Below are positions 1 through 7,359 of a stretch of 15,052 nt of DNA, in pieces (position 1 is the stretch's first letter; every line of letters begins with the position of its first letter). Below the pieces are notes generated by a model. That model saw nothing but the letters and a program-made list of their open reading frames with translations, made no database searches and had not been told where the DNA came from. This DNA is from CAYQPF01 sp964419225 (GTDB lineage: Bacteria; Cloacimonadota; Cloacimonadia; Cloacimonadales; CAYQPF01). The stretch is taken from positions 1 through 15,052 of the forward strand of contig CAYQPF010000124.1 in the NCBI GenBank assembly GCA_964419225.1, read 5' to 3'. The translations under genes and the position numbers were made by a program.

Positions 1-3000
1 TGCAATTGTTTACTTTGGTAACTCCTTCACAACTAAGTGCTACCAACCCTCCACCACCTCCATTTGAACTGTTATTGGAAATAACACAATTAGATACAAC
101 AGGACTTTGACACATAAACAAACTTATTGCTCCACCGTAATAGAATAAGTCTGAAGGTGCACTGTTCGATATCAGGGTACAGTTCTTTACATTTGCAGTG
201 CTTTCCACCAGATACAATCCACCTCCGCCCTGAATAGCTGAGTTGGATGTAAAAGTACACTGATCAACATTGACATTGACCCCACTTGTACTTACTCCTC
301 CAGCTGTTATGCCATTGTTGCCTGTAAATGTCGAATTGTACAGAAATAAATCTCCGCTGTGTTTTTCTATTCCGGAGTCAGTATTATTAATGAAACTGCA
401 ACCGTCAATATTCAACTTTCCACCGTAATAAGCACTTATTCCTCCATCGTTTTGTATAAAAATACAGTTAATAGCTTTGAGAGATGCTTCATTAGTATGG
501 GCAGCATAATTAGCATTGGCTATAAAAGTTATATTTCTGATAGTCGAGGTGGAACCCCAATTAAAGAGACCTCCGCCTTGAGTATCTGCATTTCCGTCCC
601 TTACTGTAAATCCGTCCAAAACAGCAGTGCTGTCGATATCGGAAAAAGTATTATTGATCACATGGAAACAATTATCAGTGAGATCACCTGTAACCCCAAT
701 ATCTCCGCTAAGGATGGTTTCATTAGTTTGCCCCAATCCAAAGCTGGTTCTTTGACTAAGGCTGCTTTCAGTTCCGGAAAAACCTCCGTAAATTTCCACT
801 CCACTGATCATTCTAAAACACTTATCTCTTGGCTCCCAGGGTACTATATATTGATAATTCAAACTTGGATAATACGTTCCTTTAGCCACCCAGATTTGCA
901 TTCCCGGCATTGCTTCCTGCAAAGCTGTTTGAAGAGAAGTAAAAGCATTCTGCCAACTACTTCCGTTATTTGAACCTGTAGCATTATGCTTTACATAGAC
1001 TATTAAACTGCTTGGATCTGTTAAATATGTCCACTCATAAGCTCCCATATCTATAATCGAATTTTGAATTCTGGCTTTTCCGCGGATATCCGTGCTAAGA
1101 CTGTTATAAGCATTATTTCCGGTATTCACACAGGGAGAGTTTCCTATCAACCGGTAGAGAGGGCTGAATGAATAGAATAATGGATCAGATGTGGTATTAT
1201 GATTTGTTGCTGTTAAACTCGACGTACTTATATAAACATCACTTGCTGAATTACCATAACAGGAGTAATTCAAAGTCAGTTGTACTCCTGTTGTCAAATA
1301 AAGCTGTTTACCAACTGTTGCGGTATTTCCCCAAATGATACTATTATTCATGACTGCAACAATACTTTTATTATACATGCCGCCACCATTGGTGCCAGCT
1401 GTGTTACCGGCTATCGTGCAATTTGTAAAAGTATGAGTCCCCGTGCCCATATTCCATAATGCTCCGCCATTTGTTGCAGAATTCCCATAAATGAGACAAT
1501 TGGTATAATTCATTGTCCCGGTGCCGTTGTACTTAACTGCCCCGCCTGTGGTTCCTGTATTATTATAAATGTAGCAATTAGTAAAGCCCATACTGCCGTT
1601 TCCGGTGTATTCAATGGCTCCACCATTTGGAGCAGAATTCCCGTAAATGAGACAATTGCTATAGGTCATAGAACCGGTGCCGTTGTACTTAACTGCACCG
1701 CCTGTGGTACCGGAGTTACTGTAAAAGGAGCAATTAGTAAAGCCAATAGTACCGCTTCCTGTAGCTTCAAATGCTCCTCCGTTTGTTCCTGTATTATTAT
1801 AAAAATTGCCCTGGTTAAGACTGATTGCACCTGTATTGGAGTTTCTTAATGCACCGCCAGTAGTACTGCTGTTGCCAAAGAAATTGCAGTTATTCATGGT
1901 GATGTTCGAACTACTATTATTCAAACCTCCTCCAAAAACAGCATAATTACCTGTAAAATTCAAATTAGACAAAGTTAGGTTGGCAGACTGAATAAACAGA
2001 CCACCTCCAAAGTTTTCCATCACAGTATTTGTTGTGCTGTAATTGGCTTTTCCATCACGAATTGTGAAACCATCGAGAGAAATAGTTTGGGTCACGCCCG
2101 CTGTACCGGGATTGTAAATCACATGATAACAATTATCAGAAGCATTACCAACAACCCCAATATCACCACTCAGTATTGTCTCATTTTCTTCACCATATCC
2201 AAAATTAAACCTTCCACCTGATAATGGTTCGAATCCCCCATAGATCGTTACATTGTTCTTAAATCTGAAATGATTATATCTTGATCCTCCCATTCCATGC
2301 GAACTGGTGGGTTTATAGGTTCCTTTTGCAACATGAATCTCTGTGGGAGCCATAACTGCATCCAAAGCATCCTGTAAATTTGTATAAGCATTTGCCCAAT
2401 TATAACCGTCATTTGCTCCCGTAGCCTGACAGTCAACATATAGCCTTCGATAGTTTGGGTCTGTTCCTGCTGTCCATTCATAAGCTCCCATATCTATGTT
2501 TGTATTTTGAACTCTTGGTAATCCCCTGGAATCATAAACTGTACTGTTGAAAGCATTATTACCGCTATTAACACAACCAGAAGATCTATACAAACGGAAA
2601 TCATTATTGCCTGCATCTGTAAATTGAGGATCTGTTACAATACTGTTGCTTGGAGCAATGTTGTTAGTCCCATTCTCATTACTATTATCCCCCGGAGAGT
2701 TCGAATAGCAACTGTAGTTCATGTTAACAGTAATCATTGATGAAGATATTTGTCTGGCACCACTTTCAGCTGTATTCCCCCATACAATACAGTTTTTCAT
2801 TGTAACATAGTTAGTAATGCTTGAATATAAATCCAAGGCCCCCCCCATTTGAGCACTGTTTTTGGCAAAGGTACAGTTAATAAACACAGAACCTGTTCCA
2901 TTAGTCACATGCCTTCCACCCCCGCCACTCATGTTGGCAGAATTATTGATCACAAAACAGTTTGTCATTATCATGTTCGTCATCCAGGAATAAAATCCAC

Positions 3001-3700
3001 CCCCATTGTTGGAATGGTTGTTTTTGATCACACTATTACTGATGATTGCAGAACCATTTTCCCAGAATAGTACACCATTGAACATAGCCTGATTATTTGT
3101 TATGGTCAGGTTAGACAAAGTTGGACTATTGTTGATGTTATACATGGCAGATCCGGAATTCTGAGGATCATAATAGCCATATAAACTAAAAGTGGCATTT
3201 GCATCCCTTAGCGTAAACCCGTCAAGTATTGCAGAACTGGTTAATCCCAAACCTGTTGGATGATAAAAAATATTATAACAATTATCACTGACATCTCCAA
3301 TAGAACCAATATCTCCACTTAAAATTGTTTCATTGGTTTGACCTTCACGAAACATTACTCTTTGATTAAGATTAGTTTCTGAACCGGAAAACCCCCCATA
3401 GATTGCAACACCTTCAATCATTCTAAAATGATTATACCTGTCAGTTGTGCCTACTCCATAATTATAGCTGGGTTTGTATGTGCCTTTTGCCACCCAGATC
3501 TGATCACCACTTACTGCTGCATTCAAAGCAGATTGTAAAGAAATGTAGGCATTTGACCAACTGCTTCCATTATTACTTCCTGTGGCTGCATAATTAACAT
3601 ATTTGATTGAACGGCTCTGATCCTGATAACCTTGGATCAAAACGATACTAAAAATCATTAGCAGCATTGGTAAATGCCATTTGCATATTCTGATTTTCAT
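1..3700 (-). CDS. Secreted modular parallel beta-helix surface protein, choice-of-anchor Q-like modules (C-terminus beyond the window)
   Basis: The minus-strand frame from ATG 3700 is open for 1,233 codons to the left edge. AGAGGTG lies just before the ATG. Residues 1-24 form a signal peptide: basic start (MKIRICK), then a hydrophobic stretch ending LIQG. The rest is built from large homologous modules beginning at residues 34, 421 and 902. Each opens with a YV..ATG.N.G..W.NA...LQ.AL block and IWVAKGTY or a close variant, continues through NETILSGDIG, DNCYH and LDGFT.RDG, then runs of short N/G-rich coils (NCxIxxN..GGA); modules 1 and 2 are seen to end in DMGAYEW. That pattern is typical of right-handed parallel beta-helix proteins with a choice-of-anchor Q-like end. 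It is presumably exported and displayed or released for adhesion or polymer binding; the ligand is unknown. A sorting domain is expected beyond the window. A catalytic role (polysaccharide lyase) is possible, but I see no active-site signature. Confidence 0.88.
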   Translation of the reverse strand, partial: MKIRICKWHLPMLLMIFSIVLIQGYQDQSRSIKYVNYAATGSNNGSSWSNAYISLQSALNAAVSGDQIWVAKGTYKPSYNYGVGTTDRYNHFRMIEGVAIYGGFSGSETNLNQRVMFREGQTNETILSGDIGSIGDVSDNCYNIFYHPTGLGLTSSAILDGFTLRDANATFSLYGYYDPQNSGSAMYNINNSPTLSNLTITNNQAMFNGVLFWENGSAIISNSVIKNNHSNNGGGFYSWMTNMIMTNCFVINNSANMSGGGGRHVTNGTGSVFINCTFAKNSAQMGGALDLYSSITNYVTMKNCIVWGNTAESGARQISSSMITVNMNYSCYSNSPGDNSNENGTNNIAPSNSIVTDPQFTDAGNNDFRLYRSSGCVNSGNNAFNSTVYDSRGLPRVQNTNIDMGAYEWTAGTDPNYRRLYVDCQATGANDGYNWANAYTNLQDALDAVMAPTEIHVAKGTYKPTSSHGMGGSRYNHFRFKNNVTIYGGFEPLSGGRFNFGYGEENETILSGDIGVVGNASDNCYHVIYNPGTAGVTQTISLDGFTIRDGKANYSTTNTVMENFGGGLFIQSANLTLSNLNFTGNYAVFGGGLNNSSSNITMNNCNFFGNSSTTGGALRNSNTGAISLNQGNFYNNTGTNGGAFEATGSGTIGFTNCSFYSNSGTTGGAVKYNGTGSMTYSNCLIYGNSAPNGGAIEYTGNGSMGFTNCYIYNNTGTTGGAVKYNGTGTMNYTNCLIYGNSATNGGALWNMGTGTHTFTNCTIAGNTAGTNGGGMYNKSIVAVMNNSIIWGNTATVGKQLYLTTGVQLTLNYSCYGNSASDVYISTSSLTATNHNTTSDPLFYSFSPLYRLIGNSPCVNTGNNAYNSLSTDIRGKARIQNSIIDMGAYEWTYLTDPSSLIVYVKHNATGSNNGSSWQNAFTSLQTALQEAMPGMQIWVAKGTYYPSLNYQYIVPWEPRDKCFRMISGVEIYGGFSGTESSLSQRTSFGLGQTNETILSGDIGVTGDLTDNCFHVINNTFSDIDSTAVLDGFTVRDGNADTQGGGLFNWGSTSTIRNITFIANANYAAHTNEASLKAINCIFIQNDGGISAYYGGKLNIDGCSFINNTDSGIEKHSGDLFLYNSTFTGNNGITAGGVSTSGVNVNVDQCTFTSNSAIQGGGGLYLVESTANVKNCTLISNSAPSDLFYYGGAISLFMCQSPVVSNCVISNNSSNGGGGGLVALSCEGVTKVNNC
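1448..1759 (-). repeat. Four in-frame 78-bp tandem repeats (26-residue beta-helix coils)
   Basis: Inside module 2 of the beta-helix gene, four consecutive 78-bp units encode 26-residue coils of the form G.G.M.(Y/F)(T/S)NC.IY.N...NGGA. Units 1 and 3 (in coding order) resemble each other (TGTTGGAVKYN end shared with the neighbouring type), as do the alternating units, so the DNA also has a 156-bp period: the same cagaattccc string begins at 1477 and 1633. More diverged coils flank the block on both sides. The block accounts for most of the extra length of module 2 (481 residues) over module 1 (387). Confidence 0.85.
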
Positions 3701-3723
3701 GCTCACCTCTCTTAGTTTTATAT

Positions 3724-3779
3724 TTTACCCGAACAATGCAGTAGATTCTTTGCGTCTGAGTTAATCTTTTGAATTTGGA
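3724..3779. repeat. Dispersed block shared with 14996-15052
   Basis: This block contains acccgaac, then tgcagtaga, a t-rich stretch, and gaattt near its end, and it aligns with the last 57 bases of the window in the same orientation. It lies 24 to 79 bases upstream of the beta-helix start codon. Reading towards that gene, the core is TCTACTGCA..GTTCGGGT followed by TAAAAT. It may be a promoter or leader element or a mobile repeat; the sequence alone does not decide. Confidence 0.55.
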
Positions 3780-3862
3780 TGACTTCCACACTCACTCAAA
3801 ATATATATGTTATATGTAATCGCTCGTATGTAAGTCACCATTCTTCAAAATCTTCGACTCAT

Positions 3863-3922
3863 TCAACAAATCTCCACTGCATTATCCGGGTTTAAAAATG
3901 ATTTGCCCCTCTTTTTTCCCAT
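3863..3922 (-). CDS. Possible 19-residue leader peptide with perfect Shine-Dalgarno
   Basis: ATG at 3922 is preceded by AGGAGG (3934-3929) with a 6-nt spacer, the best ribosome-binding site on this strand in the region. It encodes MGKKRGKSFLNPDNAVEIC and ends in TGA. The ORF lies about 50 bases downstream of the predicted sigma-54 start point and 160 bases upstream of the beta-helix gene, so it would be the first thing translated on that transcript. It could be a leader peptide, an unrelated small protein, or the degraded start of a longer gene: the next frame stays open for about 20 codons past the stop. No family is recognised. Confidence 0.35.
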   Translation of the reverse strand: MGKKRGKSFLNPDNAVEIC

Positions 3923-3980
3923 AAATATCCTCCTAATCTGCTAAAACAATTTATTTTTTTATTGTCCTAATATACTAATT

Positions 3981-3998
3981 AGCAAGTTGAATACCAAA
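3981..3998 (-). promoter_or_regulatory. Predicted sigma-54 (-24/-12) promoter
   Basis: On the minus strand the sequence reads TTTGGTATTCAACTTGCT. GG and GC are exactly 10 bases apart, with the TTGCT of the -12 element and TTGG.A of the -24 element, as in the RpoN consensus TTGGCAC-N5-TTGCT. Transcription would start near 3970 and run into the small ORF at 3922 and the beta-helix gene at 3700. The adjacent upstream gene encodes a sigma-54 activator with the GAFTGA loop, which fits. Confidence 0.65.
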
Positions 3999-4103
3999 GA
4001 TGACCTGAAAATCATCTAACTGTATATTTGTTTATATAACAAGAGGTTAACTTAGTTTTAAAATAAATCAATCCTCAAGTATTTCAATTTAAGGATTACT
4101 AAA

Positions 4104-4149
4104 GTAGCAATATCGCTATCGATAACGTTAACGATAGCGAAAACGCTAC
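4104..4149. promoter_or_regulatory. 46-bp dyad, candidate activator binding site
   Basis: Outer arms GTAGC (4104-4108) and GCTAC (4145-4149) flank a 26-bp inner palindrome (4114-4139). The inner arms are CGCTATCG and CGATAGCG, and only one base pair of the 13 is mismatched; the 5-nt spacers are symmetric. Its centre is about 155 bases upstream of the predicted sigma-54 start point, a normal distance for an upstream activator site. It also lies just after the regulator gene, so a hairpin at the 3' end of that mRNA is an alternative. No T-tract follows it, which argues against a simple terminator. Confidence 0.6.
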
Positions 4150-4178
4150 ATGCTCTCAGTGAACATTGTGCTTAATCA

Positions 4179-4202
4179 GAATATTAGTTTAAACTAATAT
4201 TC
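4179..4202. repeat. Perfect 24-bp palindrome over the regulator stop codon
   Basis: Both arms are perfect (GAATATTAGTTT and AAACTAATATTC), with the TAA of the regulator gene (4186-4184) inside. It could fold at the mRNA 3' end or bind a dimeric protein. There is no T-run on the downstream side. Confidence 0.6.
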
Positions 4203-6517
4203 TTATCCAGATTGTATTTTTTCACCCTTCTGGCTAAAGCAAACTGTGAAATTCCCAGAATTCTAGCAGCATTAGAGACTATACCATTAGTTTTAATCAG
4301 TGCAGCAAGTATCAGTCTTTTTTCATTACTGACTAAATCCCAATCTTCTTCTTTCAAATTCAAAGCTGGATTTGTTTCTTCTGTTAAGATGATATCTTCT
4401 GATTCAATAATATCCTTTTTATTGAATAATAAGAGCCTTTGGATAATATTTTTTAGTTCTCTGATGTTACCTGGATAATGATAGTCACATAATTTATCTA
4501 TTGCTTTACTTGAAAAAGCAGGAGTTTTAATATTCATTTCCTGAGAAAGATTGTTCAGGAAATAGTTAATTAGGAGAGGAATATCAGATTTATGTTCCCT
4601 AAGAGGTGGAACTTCAATTTCAAGGGAATTTATTCTGTTGAACAGATCAAAGCGGAAGTGTTTGGATTCGGTTAGCTTTCTGATATTCTGATTAGAAGCA
4701 CAGATCAAACGAAAATCAACTTTTACCAATGAACTGCTACCCAGTGGTTTAATTTGCTTTGTTTCCAAAACTCTGAGGATCATTGACTGAAATTCCATAG
4801 GCATTTCACTTATCTCATCGAGAAATAAGGTTCCATTTTGGGCAGATTCAAAATAACCAATGTGATTTTCACTAGCTCCGGTAAATGCTCCTTTCTTATG
4901 ACCAAAGAGAGAGCTTTCTGCCAGACTGGTGGTAAATACAGCACTGTTAATCTCAATAAATGGAAATCCACTCCGCTCCCCGGCATAGTGAATTAATTTC
5001 GCTATTAATTCTTTACCTGTTCCGGATTCACCATGAAGCAAAACATTAACCTGTTTGTTTTGAGCGGCTATATATACTTTCTCCAATATTTCCTGCATTT
5101 CTTTGCTTGTGCCTATAAGCCACTGTCCAATTTTCTCTGTCAATTCCATGGAAATAAGAGATGTGCTCTCAGAAAAAATATAGTGAGACTTCTTACCATT
5201 AGCTAGTTGTTTGTTTGACTTGATTTCTTCATCTGGTTCTACTTTCTTATGCTTTGCTTCCTCTCTAAGATTTTGACTAACTAATAAGCTCTTGTATGCA
5301 TTTTCAAAATCTCCTGTTTTTTCATAACACGTTGACAAAGCTTTTGTCAGATCAGGATCAGGCAGGAGTTCAGGAATGGAATCGTTGATTTGAACAGCCT
5401 TTTGATAATGAGTAATTGCGTTAGTGTAGTTATTTTGTAATAAAAAGACTTCACCAATCAAACCGTGGATGTCCAATAATTGTCTTGGGCTATTAGCCTT
5501 TTCTGAAAGAGGTAAAGCTTGATTCAGATAATCTAAAGCTTTGTTAAAATCAAATTCCAACTTACTTATTCTTCCCAAATTTATAAGAGAAAAGATCATT
5601 TGAGGAATATCATTTTTCTTCAGGGCATAAGAATTCGCTTTTTTAAAATACGGTTTCGCTTTATCATAGTCACCTTTGTCTGCAAAACAACAGCCAGTAT
5701 TAAGAATAACTGTATAATACAGTTCCTGATCATTTTCTTTCAAAATTTTTGTATCCAACTGCAGATTAAGTTCTAAGGCTTTATCATAATTTTTCAAATT
5801 CAAATATGCAATAGCAAGATTTACCATTATTGTAGCAAGTTCTCTATTCATACCTTTGTCTTTCACCAAGGCAAGATTACATTCCAGGTATTCAACTGCT
5901 GTCTGATATCTTTTCAACTGAAGATTCAAACGACCCATTCCTGAATATGAACTTATCAAAGCTTTTTCACAATTATGCTTCTTGGCAAACTTTAACCCTT
6001 CCTTATACAATTTCTCTGCCTGCTTGTAATCTCCCATATATTCATATACGAATCCCAAATTACTGTAACGCTCAGGAAAATCTTCAATAATATTATTCTC
6101 ATTCAGGATTGTGATCGAGGTGTGTAAATAGTGAACTGATTTTTCCAGCTCATTCTTAAGCCAATACATATATCCAAAAACCTGATATATTCGAGCTAAA
6201 CTTGCCGGATTAGTTAGTAAAAGCTTCTCTTGCGTGAAAAGTTTTTCATATTTATCAAAAGCCGGGATATCGGCAGTATCTCTGATTTGCGAGAAAACCG
6301 TCAAAAGAGATGCTGCAAAACTTTCCACAACATCCTTCGGTGGCTTGGAATCAAAATCCAGATAATTTTTGTAAAGAACTATTAATTCTTCAAAATATGA
6401 ATACAACTTCTCAGGGGCCTGCTGTTGGGAAAGATTTATTATTTCTCCATATAATATTATCTGGTCAAGCTTACCTGCTTGCCTGACTTGGAATAATAGG
6501 TTTTTTAGTTTATCCAT
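4184..6517 (-). CDS. Sigma-54-dependent transcriptional activator with N-terminal TPR sensor region
   Basis: The 777-residue protein has three parts. Residues ~1-430 are a row of tetratricopeptide helices (repeated A..Y...G.....A...Y..AL patterns), expected to sense a partner or ligand. Residues ~465-705 are the AAA+ domain, with Walker A GESGTGKE (496-503), the sigma-54-contacting GAFTGA loop (543-548), Walker B LFLDE (Asp567-Glu568), an FRFDLFNRIN arginine-finger region and YPGNIRELKN sensor II. Residues ~735-772 are a Fis-type helix-turn-helix (AARILGISQFALARRVKKY). Family knowledge says such proteins use ATP hydrolysis to open sigma-54 promoters from an upstream site. There is no receiver, PAS or GAF domain, so phosphorylation by a kinase is not indicated. 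Its start has only a weak ribosome-binding site. The gene sits upstream of, and in line with, the beta-helix gene and its predicted -24/-12 promoter, which is its likely target. Confidence 0.93.
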   Translation of the reverse strand: MDKLKNLLFQVRQAGKLDQIILYGEIINLSQQQAPEKLYSYFEELIVLYKNYLDFDSKPPKDVVESFAASLLTVFSQIRDTADIPAFDKYEKLFTQEKLLLTNPASLARIYQVFGYMYWLKNELEKSVHYLHTSITILNENNIIEDFPERYSNLGFVYEYMGDYKQAEKLYKEGLKFAKKHNCEKALISSYSGMGRLNLQLKRYQTAVEYLECNLALVKDKGMNRELATIMVNLAIAYLNLKNYDKALELNLQLDTKILKENDQELYYTVILNTGCCFADKGDYDKAKPYFKKANSYALKKNDIPQMIFSLINLGRISKLEFDFNKALDYLNQALPLSEKANSPRQLLDIHGLIGEVFLLQNNYTNAITHYQKAVQINDSIPELLPDPDLTKALSTCYEKTGDFENAYKSLLVSQNLREEAKHKKVEPDEEIKSNKQLANGKKSHYIFSESTSLISMELTEKIGQWLIGTSKEMQEILEKVYIAAQNKQVNVLLHGESGTGKELIAKLIHYAGERSGFPFIEINSAVFTTSLAESSLFGHKKGAFTGASENHIGYFESAQNGTLFLDEISEMPMEFQSMILRVLETKQIKPLGSSSLVKVDFRLICASNQNIRKLTESKHFRFDLFNRINSLEIEVPPLREHKSDIPLLINYFLNNLSQEMNIKTPAFSSKAIDKLCDYHYPGNIRELKNIIQRLLLFNKKDIIESEDIILTEETNPALNLKEEDWDLVSNEKRLILAALIKTNGIVSNAARILGISQFALARRVKKYNLDKNISLN

Positions 6518-6522
6518 ACTTT

Positions 6523-6552
6523 CATTTAGGCAAAAAACAAATATTCTGTCAA
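6523..6552 (-). promoter_or_regulatory. Weak candidate promoter for the regulator gene
   Basis: TTGACA (6552-6547, minus strand) is followed 17 to 18 bases later by CTAAAT or TAAATG. The -35 is perfect but the -10 is poor, and the start point would fall only a few bases before the ATG at 6517, giving a near-leaderless message. Confidence 0.28.
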
Positions 6553-6710
6553 ATTAAATTTGTGATAACAAGTGTTTCTGTAAAAAAAATAGCAGGAGAA
6601 GAAGGAAAAACCTGACTGGTTGGGGTAAATACTGTTGTCCAGTCCTAAAATAGTGGACTCAAATCTTGATAGTTTTTATCTGACACATCTGCCTTACACA
6701 TATCTTTCCG

Positions 6711-6747
6711 ATCTGTGACCATCCGCCTAATCAGCGTCATCTGCGTT
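6711..6747 (+). repeat. Phased short repeat, 9- to 10-bp period
   Basis: Four consecutive units read ATCTGTGACC, ATCCGCCTA, ATCAGCGTC and ATCTGCGTT. All begin ATC and carry a G-rich middle. This belongs to the same general class as the phased repeats at 6955-6994 and in 13182-14138. Confidence 0.55.
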
Positions 6748-6806
6748 CTATTAGACGGGCAAGTTTGTTAATTGTAAATGATTAATTATGAATGTCCCAT
6801 AGTAGA

Positions 6807-6826
6807 GGCAGACTCCCACGTCTGCC
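6807..6826. repeat. Hairpin GGCAGAC / GTCTGCC
   Basis: Perfect 7-bp arms enclose TCCCAC. There is no following T-run, so it is not a classical terminator. It sits in the repeat-rich gap between the regulator gene and the methyltransferase operon. Confidence 0.6.
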
Positions 6827-6854
6827 CGATGTCCTACAATAATATCTTGAAACA

Positions 6855-6941
6855 TTGCACCGAAGGTGCAAACTTTCCTGGTAGCCGATGGCCGAAGCCA
6901 TCGGTAAACTAACTATTCCCGATTACACCCCGAAAGGGTGT
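6855..6941. repeat. Cluster of three GAA-loop hairpins
   Basis: Three hairpins follow each other: TTGCACC-GAA-GGTGCAA (6855-6871), CCGATGGC-CGAA-GCCATCGG (6885-6904) and ACACCC-CGAAA-GGGTGT (6925-6941). Their stems differ in sequence but all loops contain CGAA or GAA. The same loop theme (TGAA) recurs at 13602-13665 and 13972-13983, so this is a structural family of small intergenic palindromes, not copies of one sequence. Confidence 0.6.
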
Positions 6942-6954
6942 CCTATGTGTATTA

Positions 6955-6994
6955 TGTCCGTGAAAGTCCTTGTGAGTCAGTGTTAGTCCTTATC
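6955..6994 (+). repeat. Phased short repeat, exact 10-bp period
   Basis: Four units of exactly ten bases: TGTCCGTGAA, AGTCCTTGTG, AGTCAGTGTT, AGTCCTTATC. The sequence at 13182-13211, read on the opposite strand, is a close relative. Confidence 0.6.
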
Positions 6995-6996
6995 AC

Positions 6997-7149
6997 AATG
7001 CTAAATCCTTTAACAAACCTCTCATCCCCATTATCAACGACCAGCCAAAAGGCATAGATAATAAGCTTGCTTACGCTTTATCTGCGTACAATATTGAGCC
7101 ATTGCTCTGGTCGAAAAAAGATGATCGTCTGCTGAGGATGGTTGATTAA
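6997..7149 (+). pseudogene. 50-codon C-terminal gene remnant, family unknown
   Basis: A frame with no ATG near its beginning runs from 6997 to TAA 7147-7149. It encodes about 50 residues with protein-like composition: FNKPLIPIINDQPKGIDN, then LAYALSAYNIEPLLW and SKKDDRLLRMVD. The in-frame codons before it belong to the phased repeat at 6955-6994, with a stop just upstream, so the rest of the gene seems to have been replaced. The KPLIPII stretch is faintly like the last strand region of TIR-type domains, but that is too weak to use as a call. It lies next to the defence-like operon, so it may be debris of an earlier accessory gene. Chance is not excluded. Confidence 0.35.
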
Positions 7150-7283
7150 TAGCTTATTCAATTGTAGACCATGTCTCAGGCTGGTTATATCTCTGGAAAA
7201 AAATATTGTCTATATTCTCGGTTTTGTTTGGTATCCCTAAATACAATAATCAGATAATGTTTTATCTTGGGTTCTAAAACTTG

Positions 7284-7314
7284 TTGACAAAAATATTGAA
7301 CTTATATCTATCAT
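7284..7314 (+). promoter_or_regulatory. Candidate promoter of the three-gene operon
   Basis: A perfect TTGACA lies at 7284-7289. The -10 is ambiguous: TATCAT (7309-7314) is the best hexamer but needs a 19-base spacer, while TATCTA (7305-7310) needs 15. The start point would be about 40 bases before ATG 7360. The surrounding DNA is strongly A+T-rich. Confidence 0.4.
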
Positions 7315-7359
7315 TCAATGGAAATATAATAATTTAAAGTGTTTAATGAAGGAATTAAA

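Noticed and set aside
359..973. 204-codon plus-strand ORF
   Set aside because: It is the antisense of the beta-helix gene in the codon-aligned frame. It stays open because that gene avoids the complementary codons, and its translation has no domain. The shorter frames at 2248-2481 (minus) and 2849-3070 (plus) are shadows too.
4104..4202. Rho-independent terminator after the regulator gene
   Set aside because: Both palindromes are A+T-rich and neither is followed by a T-run on the minus strand, unlike the clear terminator after aqpZ.
4212..4478. Plus-strand ORF over the regulator gene
   Set aside because: It lies antisense to the helix-turn-helix and AAA+ end, which is clearly coding on the minus strand.
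7339..7359. GTG start adding seven residues to the methyltransferase
   Set aside because: ATG 7360 has AAGGA at good spacing, and the extra residues precede the conserved start of the family.
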